From: Undaria pinnatifida
Taxonomy: Eukaryota; Sar; Phaeophyceae; Laminariales; Alariaceae
DNA length: 64,000 nt
NCBI GenBank assembly: GCA_012845835.1
Contig: JABAKD010000028.1
Location: forward strand, 14,856,563-14,920,562
Reading direction: 5' to 3'
The first letter of the stretch is position 1; each line of letters begins with the position of its first letter. Positions 1 through 10,830 of this stretch are shown here, one piece after another. The notes under the pieces were generated by a model. That model was not told the DNA's origin. It was given only the letters and a program-made list of their open reading frames with translations, and searched no databases. The position numbers were made by a program, and so were the translations under genes.

Positions 1-500
1 TTTGAGTCGTGTGTCCACCCAGTCCTTGGGTATATGAATCACTGCTACAAGTACTGCTTGCTGCTGCTTTCTAGGGCGGGCTCGTCAACGAACGATTCTC
101 TCACTCTTGAATCCACAAGCACCAAAGTGATCGACTTCAGGACACCAGTGATATGTGAGGGGAGTTTCTTTGTTAGTAGCACATACCTTTGTGTCTACTG
201 CTGCTGTAGTTTGAAATGGAATCTACCGCTTGCCGTATAGTCGATAGAGCTACGAAGGTTTTGATGGGTATCATGGGCAAACGCCTGGTAGAACGTAGAG
301 TAACTCCTGCTAGCAGCTGCTGCTTCAAAGTTTTAGCTACGTGCGTCAATAGATGCTGTGTGTGTCACGTATCGACGAGGTGGCAAATATAGTATTCCTT
401 CATCCTGACCCGCGGCCACATGGTGCGGGTTGAGGGTATTCGCCGTTTACGACCGAGTAAGTTAGGTCGCCCCGTTTGTAGTCGCTCATTCATCGACAAC
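1..500. repeat. Dispersed segment S, copy 1 (contains empty target site)
   Basis: About 460 bp here are repeated with roughly 90% similarity at 10355-10830, in the same orientation. Shared blocks include the stretch around 105-180 (gaacgattctctcactc...gtgaggggagtttctttgtt) and 280-470 (gtagaacgtagagtaactcc...cccgcggccac). No reading frame is convincingly conserved: the small frames in the two copies are broken by indels. At 29-34 the sequence reads GGTATA uninterrupted, whereas the second copy carries an 876-bp insertion between two GGTATA copies. No known family is recognised. Confidence 0.8.
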
Positions 501-639
501 CGGGCTTGCATTTTTCATAACGGAAGGTGATTTGGCGATGCATGCCAACCGGAACAAGGACCCGGGCAAAACAGAAAAAGTGTCATCAGGGCAGCACACC
601 AGACTTTTGATTATTTTCTTCGGCCCATTTAATATCCTC

Positions 640-1030
640 CCAGTACTCCGGCCCTCCCTCCCAGTAGTACCGTACTCGTAACTCAGATCCTGAGTCACAT
701 AGCGGGCTCACTTCCCCCCTCCCCATTACGTACCGTAGGTGCCTTCATTTTTGTCGCCAAAAGTAAGTCAGTATTTTCTTCCCTCGTCGACTCGAGTCGA
801 ATTGTACCCACCCACGCTGCTCGGCGCTTCTAGCAGTTAGTCGAACCCGTTGTCTTGGCATTTTGTTTTGCAAATGAATACGTAGCTTAATATAGTCAAA
901 ATCTCACCACGGTGGGGATTTAACTCGAGGACCAATCAATGCTATGATGGTATTAATAGTATTTGAGGGCAACTACTTAGTACTACTATCAATAGTCCAC
1001 CGGGGCTAAGTAGTTGCCCTCAAATACGGG
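640..1030. repeat. Dispersed segment R1, copy 1
   Basis: Related copies lie at 1440-1600 continuing at 2310-2430, and at about 52740-52930. Shared landmarks are 'cccacgctgct.ggcgct', 'tcttccct(a/c)gtc.actcg' and 'aaatctcaccacg.tggg'. It is non-coding as far as I can see. Its 3' end carries the 21-bp hairpin at 960-1026. Confidence 0.6.
960..1026. repeat. Perfect 21-bp inverted repeat (hairpin)
   Basis: The left arm at 960-980 (tatttgagggcaactacttag) is the exact reverse complement of 1006-1026, with a 25-nt loop. It abuts the TIR element at 1034. In the related copy near 2405-2430 only the left arm is recognisable, in degenerate form. Confidence 0.85.
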
Positions 1031-1033
1031 AGC

Positions 1034-1336
1034 CCCTATTTGCAGGACGGGCCTGCAACGAATTCTTGCAGGACGTTTTGGCACACTTTTGTCTCAGGTA
1101 CCTGCACAGACCCCACCCAACCCCAACCCTAACCCTTACCCTAACCCTAACCCCAACCACAGCCCGACCCCTGACCGTTTGACCGGTACGTGGGGCTAAA
1201 AGTGCCCTCCCGCGGCTTCGCCGGGCGTTTGGCAGGCGTTCGCCAAAAAAAAAACGCGGGCAATAACAAGCGGCAGGTGGCCAATCAGAGGGCACGTCCT
1301 GCAAGAATTCGTTGCAGGCCCGTCCTGCAAATAGGG
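1034..1336. mobile_element. MITE-like element with 42-bp perfect terminal inverted repeats
   Basis: Positions 1034-1075 are the exact reverse complement of 1295-1336, starting CCCTATTTGCAGGACGGGCC. Each TIR contains an internal palindrome (ttgcagg-n5-cctgcaa) and a repeated TGCAGGACG motif, which could be binding sites for a transposase supplied in trans (inference). The 303-bp interior has no transposase frame. It holds a degenerate telomere-type run, (CCCTAA)-like, at about 1117-1158. I see no clear target-site duplication. The family is unassigned. Confidence 0.75.
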
Positions 1337-1595
1337 TTTCTCGGCGGGGCGACCTGTTACCAGACGATATAGGTCCAGACTATATATATTTTTCCCTTCA
1401 TCCCGTCTATCTTCCTCACAATACTATCGCACTCCCTCCCGTTATTAGTTCGAATCCGGGGTCCCAAGCGGGCCCTCCTCCCCTCCCCACCGCGGTGTGT
1501 GCCTTCGTTTTAATCGCGAGAAGAACTCGGCATTTTCTCCCCTCGTCAACTCGCGTCGAATTGTGCGTATACCCACGCTGCTAGGCGCTCTAAGG

Positions 1596-2309
1596 TCATT
1601 TCGTATACAGTCGGAGTTATCAGTCGAAAACGGCCTTTTTCGACTGACGCCCAAATCGAGCTTTTTTATACAGTCGAAAAAGGGCTGTTTCGACTCAACT
1701 TTTTCCGACTGACAAACTCAGTCGAAAACGTTTACGTGTTTTTTTAACCGATCGCATCGTTCATCCCACCACCAAACACACACCCACACGGCCACACGGC
1801 CACACTCCCATACCAGGTTCCACACTGCAGTATCATACAAGGCGCTGACGCTGGCGTGGCTATCACTGCTGTTGCTTCTCGCAGCAAGTCAAACATGCGC
1901 ATTCCTAGTTCCGCTCGCCAGCAGCGTGTATCACACGACGGCAGCAGCGAGCGGTATCGATCCCATGCGGCCAACAACGGCCGCGCCTTTGGCGGCTCTC
2001 GGCTTAGTGCAACTCCACGAACGTAGCTTTGGCGGCTTTCGGCTAAGCCCAAAGCCACCAACTCCCTGAGACGAGGGTTTGTCGAGCCGTTGCTCGCGGA
2101 GAAAGCGCGAGAAGCGCAGAGCTGCCAACCGATTTCGACTGCTGTACGGCAGTACTCCTCTCACCAACCGCCTCTAGGAAGAGCACAAAAAAGATGAAAA
2201 ATCGACTCGACTGACGATAAGAACGACCAGAAGATTCCAGTCGAAAAAAAATGCAGTCGAAAAGCGCCGTTTTCGACTGGCGGAATCGGGCTGTATACGT
2301 AAGAAATGA
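1596..2309. mobile_element. Non-autonomous TIR element, ~700 bp, with CAGTCGAAAA repeats
   Basis: The ends are imperfect inverted repeats of about 45 bp. CGTATACAG at 1602-1610 pairs with CTGTATACG at 2291-2299, and 'cagtcgaaaacggc.ttttcgactg' occurs in both arms. The subterminal regions carry many CAGTCGAAAA / TTTTCGACTG copies (1616-1730 and 2205-2280). TCATTT before the left end mirrors AAATGA after the right end, so the true termini may lie a few bases further out. The interior has no recognisable transposase. It interrupts segment R1, which is uninterrupted in copy 1 (640-1030). Confidence 0.65.
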
Positions 2310-2606
2310 ACCTTCCGAGTTAATCTTTTATTGTTGTTGGCATTTTCGAAAAATATATGAAATCTCACCACGTTGGGAATCCAACCGAAGGACCAACGCT
2401 AGTAGTTTCCGAGGGTAACCACTAGTCATGATACCTCTCCTTGTTCGGCCTGCCCCGTCCTTGGGGTGGGCCGAGGAAGCCCGCGAGGACCTGCAGCGGT
2501 CTGGCGGCAGTCACACGGGCATCGAGCCTCGGGCTGGGTAGAGAGGGAACCTTGCGCGGTCTGGCTAGTGAACTGCTCACTCTAAGGACCGCGTGGGGTG
2601 GTGGTG

Positions 2607-3422
2607 ATGGGTTTTCTTTTTAACCCCGACGCCGAGGAGTTCATCCCCGGGGCAGGACGGGTACATCACCACAGCAGAGAGCGCAGCGTGGGCAGCTTGG
2701 GGCGTGGAGAGGCTGGCCACCGCGTGGGTACGCATGCACGACAGGAAGGATGGGAGTGTCGGCGTTGGCTGGGACGGCTGCACCCAGCCAGCGGAAACCA
2801 AGGCGCGAACCGGGCTACGAAACGGAGAGCCACAATCATCACATTAATAGAGAGAAAAAAGAAACAACAGAAACAGAAACGGAGGAGGGGACGAGCCTCT
2901 CGTCGGCTGGCTGAGAAAGCAGCACGCGAGACTCGTAAGAGACGGAAGGCGGCACTTGTGGCGGTAGCGACCTACAACGTGCGTACCCTGGCCGTAAAGG
3001 GGAAGAACGGGTATGGGCGCGAGCGTGTACTGGCGAAAGGCCAGCAACTCGGCTGTGACTTCATTGGCCTGCAGGAAACTCGACGGCCCGGCAACACGAG
3101 ATTCAGTGCAGCTGGATACCAAGTTTTTTGCTCAGGTCAGGAAAAAACAGCAGCGAGGCAAGGGCTGTACGGAGTAGGTCTAGCAGTTAAGGACTCAATA
3201 TGCCGTAAGTCTAGGTTTACCCAGCAGTTCATTGACGAACGGCTTATGTCTATGCGCTTTGAGTTGGATGGTCGATGCGATGCTGTTAACTTCGTCGTTG
3301 CGTACGCCCCAACTGATTGTACCAAAGACACCAAGCTGAAAGGTATTTTCTGGCAAAAGCTGGAGGACCTGGTTGAACAGATCCCTACTAAAGAGTGTTT
3401 GTTTGTACTGATGGATGCTTAA
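2607..3422 (+). CDS. LINE-A ORF, N-terminal part: apurinic-type endonuclease (5' part)
   Basis: This frame encodes the N-terminal half of the element's endonuclease, which in LINEs nicks the target DNA to prime reverse transcription. The upstream triplets are GTG, so ATG 2607 is the first ATG of the frame. The first ~115 residues include a strongly basic stretch (RKKQQKQKRRRGR region, about 85-115), plausibly nucleic-acid binding. Then come the exonuclease/endonuclease/phosphatase motifs ATYNVRTLA (Asn), FIGLQETRR (catalytic Glu) and VVAYAPTDC. The frame stops at 3420-3422 immediately after VLMDA, where the family has a D-x-N motif. The Asn and following NARTG are present in the next frame, so the endonuclease is cut in two by one extra base or a +1 shift site. 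Endonuclease identity is clear; whether the shift is decay or programmed is unknown. Confidence 0.85.
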   Translation: MGFLFNPDAEEFIPGAGRVHHHSRERSVGSLGRGEAGHRVGTHARQEGWECRRWLGRLHPASGNQGANRATKRRATIITLIERKKKQQKQKRRRGRASRRLAEKAARETRKRRKAALVAVATYNVRTLAVKGKNGYGRERVLAKGQQLGCDFIGLQETRRPGNTRFSAAGYQVFCSGQEKTAARQGLYGVGLAVKDSICRKSRFTQQFIDERLMSMRFELDGRCDAVNFVVAYAPTDCTKDTKLKGIFWQKLEDLVEQIPTKECLFVLMDA

Positions 3423-6336
3423 CGCGCGAACTGGACAGAGGATGGAAGGGTGCGGTGATGATGAAAGTAGGGTGCTTGGAGCATACGGACGAGATGCCCG
3501 TAGCGATAATGGCAAACGACTTTTGTCGTTCGCCACCAATTGCAAGCTAGCTCTCACCAACACATTTTTCAGCACGCGCAAGGGTGGGATATCGCATACG
3601 TACAACGGCACCAGCCCGAATGACCGTAAGAGGATAGACTACATCCTAACCCGCCAAGCCCATCGATCTAGAGTACATGATGTTAAAGTCATCCCACAGC
3701 CTCCGCCACCAGCTAAGGCCGATTCAGACCACAACATTGTGTACATCAAGGTCCGACTTAGTGGTCACTTTTCGTCCAACAGAAAAATGCTGAAACCCCC
3801 AAAACGCCGAGAATTCGACAAGCAGCTTTTTTTATCCGACGGAAAGCGTCGCCAACGAGTAATCGCGAGGGTTGTTTCCACTCTCAACCAACCTATCCAG
3901 CCCCGTAACACGTCTGGCATGGTTGAGTTTTTCACCACGACTATCATCGATGCTGTAGAGAAAGAGGTGCCACCTCCACCACGTCGCCACCGCCGGCATG
4001 GTTGGTGCGAGCCTGCCGAAACTTCGGCCGCTTTTAGAGTAGCATGGACAGCGAGGGAGGATGCGAGGCAGTTCTTGCGTGCCAACCCCCGAGATAGTGT
4101 AGCGTGGAAGAAATTGAGATCTGCGTGTGCGAATCTGCAGGAAGTGGTTGCCGCAGGAGTACAAGCGTACTTTGAAGAGTACCTCGCCGAAACCGAGAGA
4201 CTCCTAGCGAGTAACGATCATCGAGGGTTCTACAAGCACCTGAAGAGTACGGTGGGATTGCAAGGTACAAAAGCGAGGAGCGAGCAGTTTATTATGGACG
4301 AGGATGGCACGTTGTTGCGGGATCAAGCGCGAATTCGTGAACGATGGGCGGGGCACTACCACAAACTCTTGAACACGAAATCGCTGAAACTCGATCCCAC
4401 GATCATCGACCTCTTGCCACCGCGATCGCTTAAACTATCGCTTGGAGATGAACCATCCATGGACGAGATGACGGATGCGATTAAGGGCATGTCAAATTGG
4501 AAAGCCGTTGGACCAGACGGTCTCCCGGTCGAACCACTAAAACTTGACCACCCCGCTTTCGTCCAGTGTTTTCACGATATCCTTGTCAACGTGTGGGTAA
4601 CGGGCGAAGTCCCCCAGCAATGGAAAGATGCTATCATCAAGACCCTTCACAAAAAAAAGGATCGAACTGATTGCAACAATTACAGAGGGATCTCGCTTGT
4701 TGCCCACGCAGGCAAAATATTGTTGAAAATCGTTGCGTCCCGCCTTAGCAACTACTGCGAGGCCGAGGAAATACTTCCTGGAGAACAGTGCGGCTTCCGT
4801 CCCGCACGGTCGACGGTCGACATGCTGTTTGTCGTGCGCCGGTTGCAAGAGCTCGGACGACAGAGGAAAATTCCCCTGGACATGTGCTTCATCGATCTGC
4901 AGAAAGCGTACGACTCTGTCGACCGGGAACTGTTGTGGGAGGTACTCACACGCCTTGGCGTACCAACCAAGATGCGCACAGTTATCCGCAACTTCCACGA
5001 AGGCATGCGGGCTCGCGTGCGTGCGGATGACGGCGAGCACTCGGATTGGTTTAATGTCACCCAGGGACTGCGGCAAGGCTGCGTGCTATCACCGTTACTG
5101 TTCAACGTGTTCTTCGCTGCTGCGATACACGTCGTGCTGGTACGCTTCAGCGAAGACGAAAGCATCGTAGGGGATTTGGTTCACCTCGAAGAGGGCAGTG
5201 TAGTCGGAAAAGAGGAACCGTTGGCATGCGTGCAAAGGGCTGTGTGGGGCATGTTGTACGCAGATGACGCAGGAATTGTTTCGAAGTCGGCGGAAGGCCT
5301 TGCTAAAATGATGACAGTCATCGTGACTGTCTTCAAAGCAGCAGGCCTCACGGTATCGGAAAAGAAGACAGAGACGATGCTGCTACGAACACCGGACCAG
5401 ACATCCCTCGCCCCACCGCTTGCGATCGAAGCATCAGGCCAGAGGTATAAACAGACGACCCAGTTTTTATACCTAGGCGGCATTATCCACGAAAGCGCTG
5501 ACCTCTCGCTCGAAATCGAACGACGGATCCGTCTCATGCGGGCATGCCTCAAACGGTTTGGCCCGGAATTGTATGACAGGACGACCGCCCCGCTTAGTCT
5601 GAAAGTCCGCATGCTGAAGGCCGAGGTCATTGAGACCCTGCTGTACGGGTGTGTGACGTGGACCCTCAATGCGGACCACTTCGCCAAGCTCCAATCAGCC
5701 CACCACGAAGTCCTTTTGCGAGTCATTGGCTTCCAGCGCCGATTACGCACCGACCACACCACCCTCTCGTACGCGAAGGCCCTCAGGATGACACGATGCG
5801 AGAGCATCGAAACGACCATCCGTAAACGGCGGCTCTTCTTTGCCGGGGCCCTGGTGCGACAACACAAGGGGCGACTGCCCCGTCGGTTGATGTTCGGGAC
5901 GATCGCTGGTGGGGAGAACCCGAAACCAGGCGGACAACTTAAGACTTGGCCTAGAGCCATAGCTGAGGACCTTAGGGTGTTCAAAGCCAACGAGGGATCA
6001 ACGGAACACTCCCCCTTAGTTTTTGGAGTTGGGACCGCGCTGTGGCCCACTGCAGCAAAAAAGGTGGGCAAGTGGTACCGGGGGGTCCTCGAAGCAGCTG
6101 AACGGTTCATGGGCAGGTGGCACGAGGATGAGGCAAAGCTGAGTAGACAGCGCCGCGCATCCGCCGTGGGTGGTGTCGAAGGGAACGGGGGGAGGGAGGG
6201 CAGCAGGAGGGGTAGAAGGAACACCGCACAAGGGTATGGAGGCAAGGGGGGGGACAGGAGGAGTAGAAGGGAAACCGCGGTAGATGAAAGTAGGAAGGAG
6301 ACCGCAGACAGGGTAGCAAGGTACCAGGCCGACTAG
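3415..6336 (+). CDS. LINE-A ORF, endonuclease C-terminal part plus reverse transcriptase
   Basis: A 973-residue frame overlapping the previous one by 8 nt. Residues 1-115 finish the endonuclease: NARTG at the start, then DRKRIDYIL and the catalytic SDH. After a linker, the reverse transcriptase spans about residues 345-650. It shows WKAVGPDGLPVE, the NYRGISL motif, FIDLQKAYDSVD (catalytic Asp near residue 494), QGLRQGCVLSPLLFN (near 550) and the active-site YADD at 615-618. The thumb/C-terminal part has YLGGIIHES and LLYGCVTWTL, then a tail that becomes low-complexity, Arg/Gly-rich (last ~70 residues). The RT catalytic residues look intact, so this part could be functional protein. ATG 3415 may never be used as a start if the upstream frame is joined by frameshifting. 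The LINE clade is not resolved by eye. Confidence 0.92.
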   Translation: MLNARTGQRMEGCGDDESRVLGAYGRDARSDNGKRLLSFATNCKLALTNTFFSTRKGGISHTYNGTSPNDRKRIDYILTRQAHRSRVHDVKVIPQPPPPAKADSDHNIVYIKVRLSGHFSSNRKMLKPPKRREFDKQLFLSDGKRRQRVIARVVSTLNQPIQPRNTSGMVEFFTTTIIDAVEKEVPPPPRRHRRHGWCEPAETSAAFRVAWTAREDARQFLRANPRDSVAWKKLRSACANLQEVVAAGVQAYFEEYLAETERLLASNDHRGFYKHLKSTVGLQGTKARSEQFIMDEDGTLLRDQARIRERWAGHYHKLLNTKSLKLDPTIIDLLPPRSLKLSLGDEPSMDEMTDAIKGMSNWKAVGPDGLPVEPLKLDHPAFVQCFHDILVNVWVTGEVPQQWKDAIIKTLHKKKDRTDCNNYRGISLVAHAGKILLKIVASRLSNYCEAEEILPGEQCGFRPARSTVDMLFVVRRLQELGRQRKIPLDMCFIDLQKAYDSVDRELLWEVLTRLGVPTKMRTVIRNFHEGMRARVRADDGEHSDWFNVTQGLRQGCVLSPLLFNVFFAAAIHVVLVRFSEDESIVGDLVHLEEGSVVGKEEPLACVQRAVWGMLYADDAGIVSKSAEGLAKMMTVIVTVFKAAGLTVSEKKTETMLLRTPDQTSLAPPLAIEASGQRYKQTTQFLYLGGIIHESADLSLEIERRIRLMRACLKRFGPELYDRTTAPLSLKVRMLKAEVIETLLYGCVTWTLNADHFAKLQSAHHEVLLRVIGFQRRLRTDHTTLSYAKALRMTRCESIETTIRKRRLFFAGALVRQHKGRLPRRLMFGTIAGGENPKPGGQLKTWPRAIAEDLRVFKANEGSTEHSPLVFGVGTALWPTAAKKVGKWYRGVLEAAERFMGRWHEDEAKLSRQRRASAVGGVEGNGGREGSRRGRRNTAQGYGGKGGDRRSRRETAVDESRKETADRVARYQAD

Positions 6337-6651
6337 TAGGTGGAACCTTTCTATCTATGCCACTCGTACCGCCAACTGCTGCGGCTGCTCGGAATGTGAT
6401 GTCTTGGTACTTTGATTTTTCCGTGAATTCATTTATTTTCTTTCCTTTTTTCTTTCCCCTTCTTATCCTCATGAAGGGAGTCTTGCATGGTGAGTAGGTG
6501 ACGAGCCTGTTTTATTTGGCCCTCCCAGTCTTCCTTCTTTTACTTGTTTCCTTTTTTCCGGGGTATTTTTTTCCCTTTCTTTCCCCCTTGCATGTCCATT
6601 TTGGCTCATGCTCGGGGTATGTTTCTATCTCCCGAGCTTTGGCTCCCCTTT

Positions 6652-6682
<31 letters not shown>

Positions 6683-7230
6683 TTTGTTTTGTCTTGGTTT
6701 CTTTCGTTGTTTCTCTCTTTTACAAGGTATTTTGGTTTAATGAGAAGAACACAAAGGGGGGAGGGGGGGAAACGGGAGTAGAAGGAAAGCCGTCCAAGGG
6801 AGTGGGGGCAGGGGGGGCAACAGGAGGAATAGAAGGGAGACCGCGGTGGACGAAGGCAGGAAAGAGATGGCAGACAGGGTAGCAAGGTACCAGGCCGACT
6901 AGTAGGTACGTAGCACTTTTCTTCTTTTTCTGGGGTATTTTTTTCCCCTTTGTTCCCTCCTTGCGTGTCCAGGTTTTTGGCTCGTGTTCGGATTATCTTA
7001 TTTTGCTTTTACTTTATTTTATTTTATTTTATTTTATCATGTTTCTTTTCCGAGCTTTGGCTGTCCTTTCCGGTTGGGTTGTTTCTTCGATTTCCCCTTC
7101 ATTTTGTTTGTTTCATTTTTGTATTTATTTTTATCTTTGTTTTTATTTTCATCTTTGTTTTTATTTGTTTTCTCATTATTATTTTGTTTTTGTTTTTGTT
7201 TTTGTTTATTTCGTATTCTCTCTTCCAATG
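6175..7230. repeat. Duplicated LINE-A 3' end with T-rich tails
   Basis: The last ~165 bp of LINE-A coding sequence (6175-6340, ending caaggtaccaggccgactag) recur at about 6755-6903. The following 3' UTR landmarks (ggggtatttttttccc, ttggctc.tgctcgg, cgagctttggct) occur at 6558-6650 and again at 6928-7062. Each copy carries a different simple tail: (TTTA)n at about 6650-6685, and (ATTTT)n at about 7012-7036 followed by (GTTTTT)n-type sequence at 7180-7207. This looks like a tandem 3'-end duplication or a second, 5'-truncated insertion. Open frames here are T-rich artefacts. Confidence 0.75.
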
Positions 7231-7529
7231 TATTTCTGTTGCTGACGTATGTATGTTGTGCCTGTCGTACCCAGTACTAGGGCATGACATTGCGTTGTCG
7301 AATGCATTACGATGCATTATCTCTGTGTCGTAGCTTGTGACCACAGAGCTGATCTTTCTAGGGTGAAGAATCAGTACGGGCACTGGGTGTGCTGGATGTC
7401 GACGAGTAGAAGAACGGTTTAATGTGAAGAACACACACAGTCCATCGGCGCGACCGGCTCTTATGCAGTACACCCCGACAAGAAAGAGACGAAGGAAACA
7501 AAACGACAAAAAGCACAAAGGAAAACCAT

Positions 7530-8200
7530 TTGGAAAGAAAGGGGGAAACAGAGACGCCACGACGACACATGAAAACAAAGGACAACAGCCAGCCAGTAAA
7601 CAGTAACTATTAAGTACGACGTATTAATCTCGTATTTATATGTTTTCCTTTGTATGAATAACAACGCTGCAGGTGAGGGCAGCAAAGCAGCACTACCAGG
7701 CTTCAAATGGCCTCACAGGTTAGTATCATCTGCGCACAGCAGTTTCCAACGACAGCAGTGCCCTGCCGTTGTCGCCCCCGTACCGAATACCAAGTTAACC
7801 CTAACCCTACGAACGGTGCAGGAATGAACGCGAAGCAACATTTATTTGAAGATGACACAACCCTTCATATAATGCGATTCTGAAAAAAAGTGGGAAACAG
7901 GGACGACACTACAAAAACTGAAAACAGAGAACAACAGACAGACAGTAACCAGTAACCATTAACTATGACGTATTAATCTCGTATTTTCATTATTGTCTTA
8001 GTATTGATAGCAACGCTGCAGATGAGGGCAGCAAAGCAGCACTACAGGCCTCATGGGCTATATCACCTGCGCACAGTTTCTGACGACAGCAGTGCCCTGT
8101 CGTCGTTGCTCCCGTACCGAATACTAAGAAGTAAACCCTAACCCTACGCACGATGCAGAAAAAAACGCGCAGCAACATTTAAAGATGACACATGTATATG
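7530..8200. repeat. Two-unit tandem repeat (~340 bp each) with telomere-type motif
   Basis: Unit 1 at about 7530-7865 and unit 2 at about 7880-8200 share 'gggaaacag.gacg', 'gacgtattaatctcgtatt', 'caacgctgcag.tgagggcagc' and 'gacgacagcagtgccctg'. Each has AACCCTAACCCTACG (7796-7812 and 8133-8148) near its end. No coding potential is seen. Confidence 0.8.
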
Positions 8201-8306
8201 CAATGCGCCTTCAATGAGCTCTTTGATCCATATATGACCAACCCCTCGAGATGGCGGGGTGTTTTTAAATTTGATCAATTGCATAATCCAAGGAATTGCG
8301 AAAGGG

Positions 8307-9412
<1,106 letters not shown>

Positions 9413-9466
9413 GTATGTAGCACTGAAACCATCGATTGGATAAAATCGTGTCCAGCCGGTCCTTGG

Positions 9467-10354
9467 GGTATATTGTAGAAATCAAAATACACTCCAGCTG
9501 TGAGATCGAAGGTTTTGTCCAACCTCATCTTTGCAAGCTGTGTGTCATACTCCGATACCGCGTGTTACGGGTTGTGTGTCCTCATTAAGGATAAAGGTCG
9601 GCGACTCCCCTTGCAGCTACAGTGTAGCTATCAGGGTCAACCGTGTGATGCTAGTCAGCCTGTGCGCGGAAACTAACCCTAACCTGTTGCTGAGGGGAAC
9701 AAAATATGACAGCTGTGGAAGGAAATGGATCAGATCATCAAATGAATCCTGTAAGTCGAATAACCGGTGAGGGGAGGGACGTGGAGGCCTGGGCTTGATG
9801 ACGGAGTGGGGGGGCGGGGGGGGCGGGCGGGGCAGCTGAATCTGTGGGTGGAAACTATAAATCCTATCCTGTAAGTCGTACAACCAGTAAGGAGAGGGCG
9901 GAGCGTTCGAAGGGGTGGAGGTGGAGGTGGGGGTGGAGGGGAGAGGGGGTGGGTGGGAGGGGGGAAAGGTTTTTTTTAAAAACATCTTCAGATCGCATAG
10001 ATGTAGGCGTTTGCTATACGCGTGGTGCTAGGTTTAGGCGATGGCGCGGGTGGTGGGGAAAGAGGGGGCGTTGGAGGAAGGGGGGGGGGTGGTGGTGAAT
10101 TGTAGCAGAGGCATGGATGGCTCTAGAAAGATTATGAGGTGATATCAAGTGCGTGGAAGTGTTTATTACTCTAGCAGATTTCAATGTTTTACGTGGGGCG
10201 TTTGGGTAAGAAGAAGGGGAAAAAAAAGGGACGGGAGGGGGGGGGCAAAGGTTTTTGAAGAGGTTTAGGTCACATAAATATAAAAATACACTCCAGCGGT
10301 GATATCGAAGACTTGGTCGAAACTCATCTTTCCAAGGTTGTGTGTGATGGTATA
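9467..10354 (-). mobile_element. Element U (876 bp) with terminal direct repeats and GGTATA target duplication
   Basis: The inserted sequence is 9473-10348, flanked by GGTATA at 9467-9472 and 10349-10354. The corresponding empty site with a single GGTATA is at 29-34 in segment S copy 1. Read on the minus strand, both ends carry the same ~70-bp box (start near 10348 and end near 9480): cacacagc/ac.ttg..aaagatgag, then a frame of the MSFDEIFDLTAGVYF type. Between the boxes lie extremely G-rich (C-rich on minus) blocks, 'cctgtaagtcg.a.aacc.gt' repeated at 9748 and 9868, and a conserved 3' part (9480-9720). No protein-coding capacity is seen. The same unit is tandemly arrayed at 27660-29880. Confidence 0.8.
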
Positions 10355-10830
10355 GGAACCCCTGCTACGAGTACTGCTTGCTACTGCTTTGAACGGTTGG
10401 TTCGTCAACGAACGATTCTCTCACTGAATCCACGAGTCACCATTTGACTTCAGGACACCAGTGACATGTGAGGGGAGTTTCTTTGTTCGTAGTACATACC
10501 TTTGTGTCAACTGCTGCTGTAATTTGAAATGGAATCTACCGCTTGCCGTACGTAAGAGCTACCAAGTTTTTGATGGGCATTATGAGCGAACGCATGGTAG
10601 AACGTAGAGTAACTCCTGCTAGCAGCTGCTGCTTTAAAGCCAGAGCTACGTGCATCAATAGATGCTGTGTGTGTCAAGTATCGACTAGGTGGCGAATATA
10701 GTATTCCTTAATCCTGACCCGCGGCCACTTGGTGTGGGTTGAGGGTATTTCGCCGTTTACGACTCAGGGAGTCATAAGGTCGCTCCGTTTGTAGTCGCCC
10801 ATTCATCGAGAGCGCGCTGGACAACCCACC
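10355..10830. repeat. Dispersed segment S, copy 2
   Basis: Same-orientation copy of 36-500, diverged by scattered substitutions and small indels. It immediately follows the element U insertion. No gene is recognised. Confidence 0.8.

Larger units (their letters stand above)
2436..6340 (+). mobile_element. Non-LTR retrotransposon LINE-A (EN + RT)
   Basis: A LINE body with a GC-rich 5' leader (about 2436-2606), an endonuclease region and a reverse transcriptase region on the plus strand. The 5' boundary is set by the end of R1 similarity and the start of coding-type composition, so it is approximate. Coding runs to the stop at 6334-6336. The downstream T-rich sequence contains a duplicated copy of the 3' end. 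No RNase H domain or target-site duplication was identified. The element is broken by one frameshift only. Confidence 0.9.

Noticed and set aside
1034-1336. piggyBac-type element because the ends begin CCCTA
   Set aside because: The required TTAA target duplication is absent on both sides.
5181-6245. 354-codon minus-strand frame
   Set aside because: Antisense shadow of the LINE-A reverse transcriptase, which has clear motifs on the plus strand.
9480-9553. Element U as a Helitron
   Set aside because: No TC start or CTRR end with a 3' hairpin, and a 6-bp target duplication is present, which Helitrons do not make.
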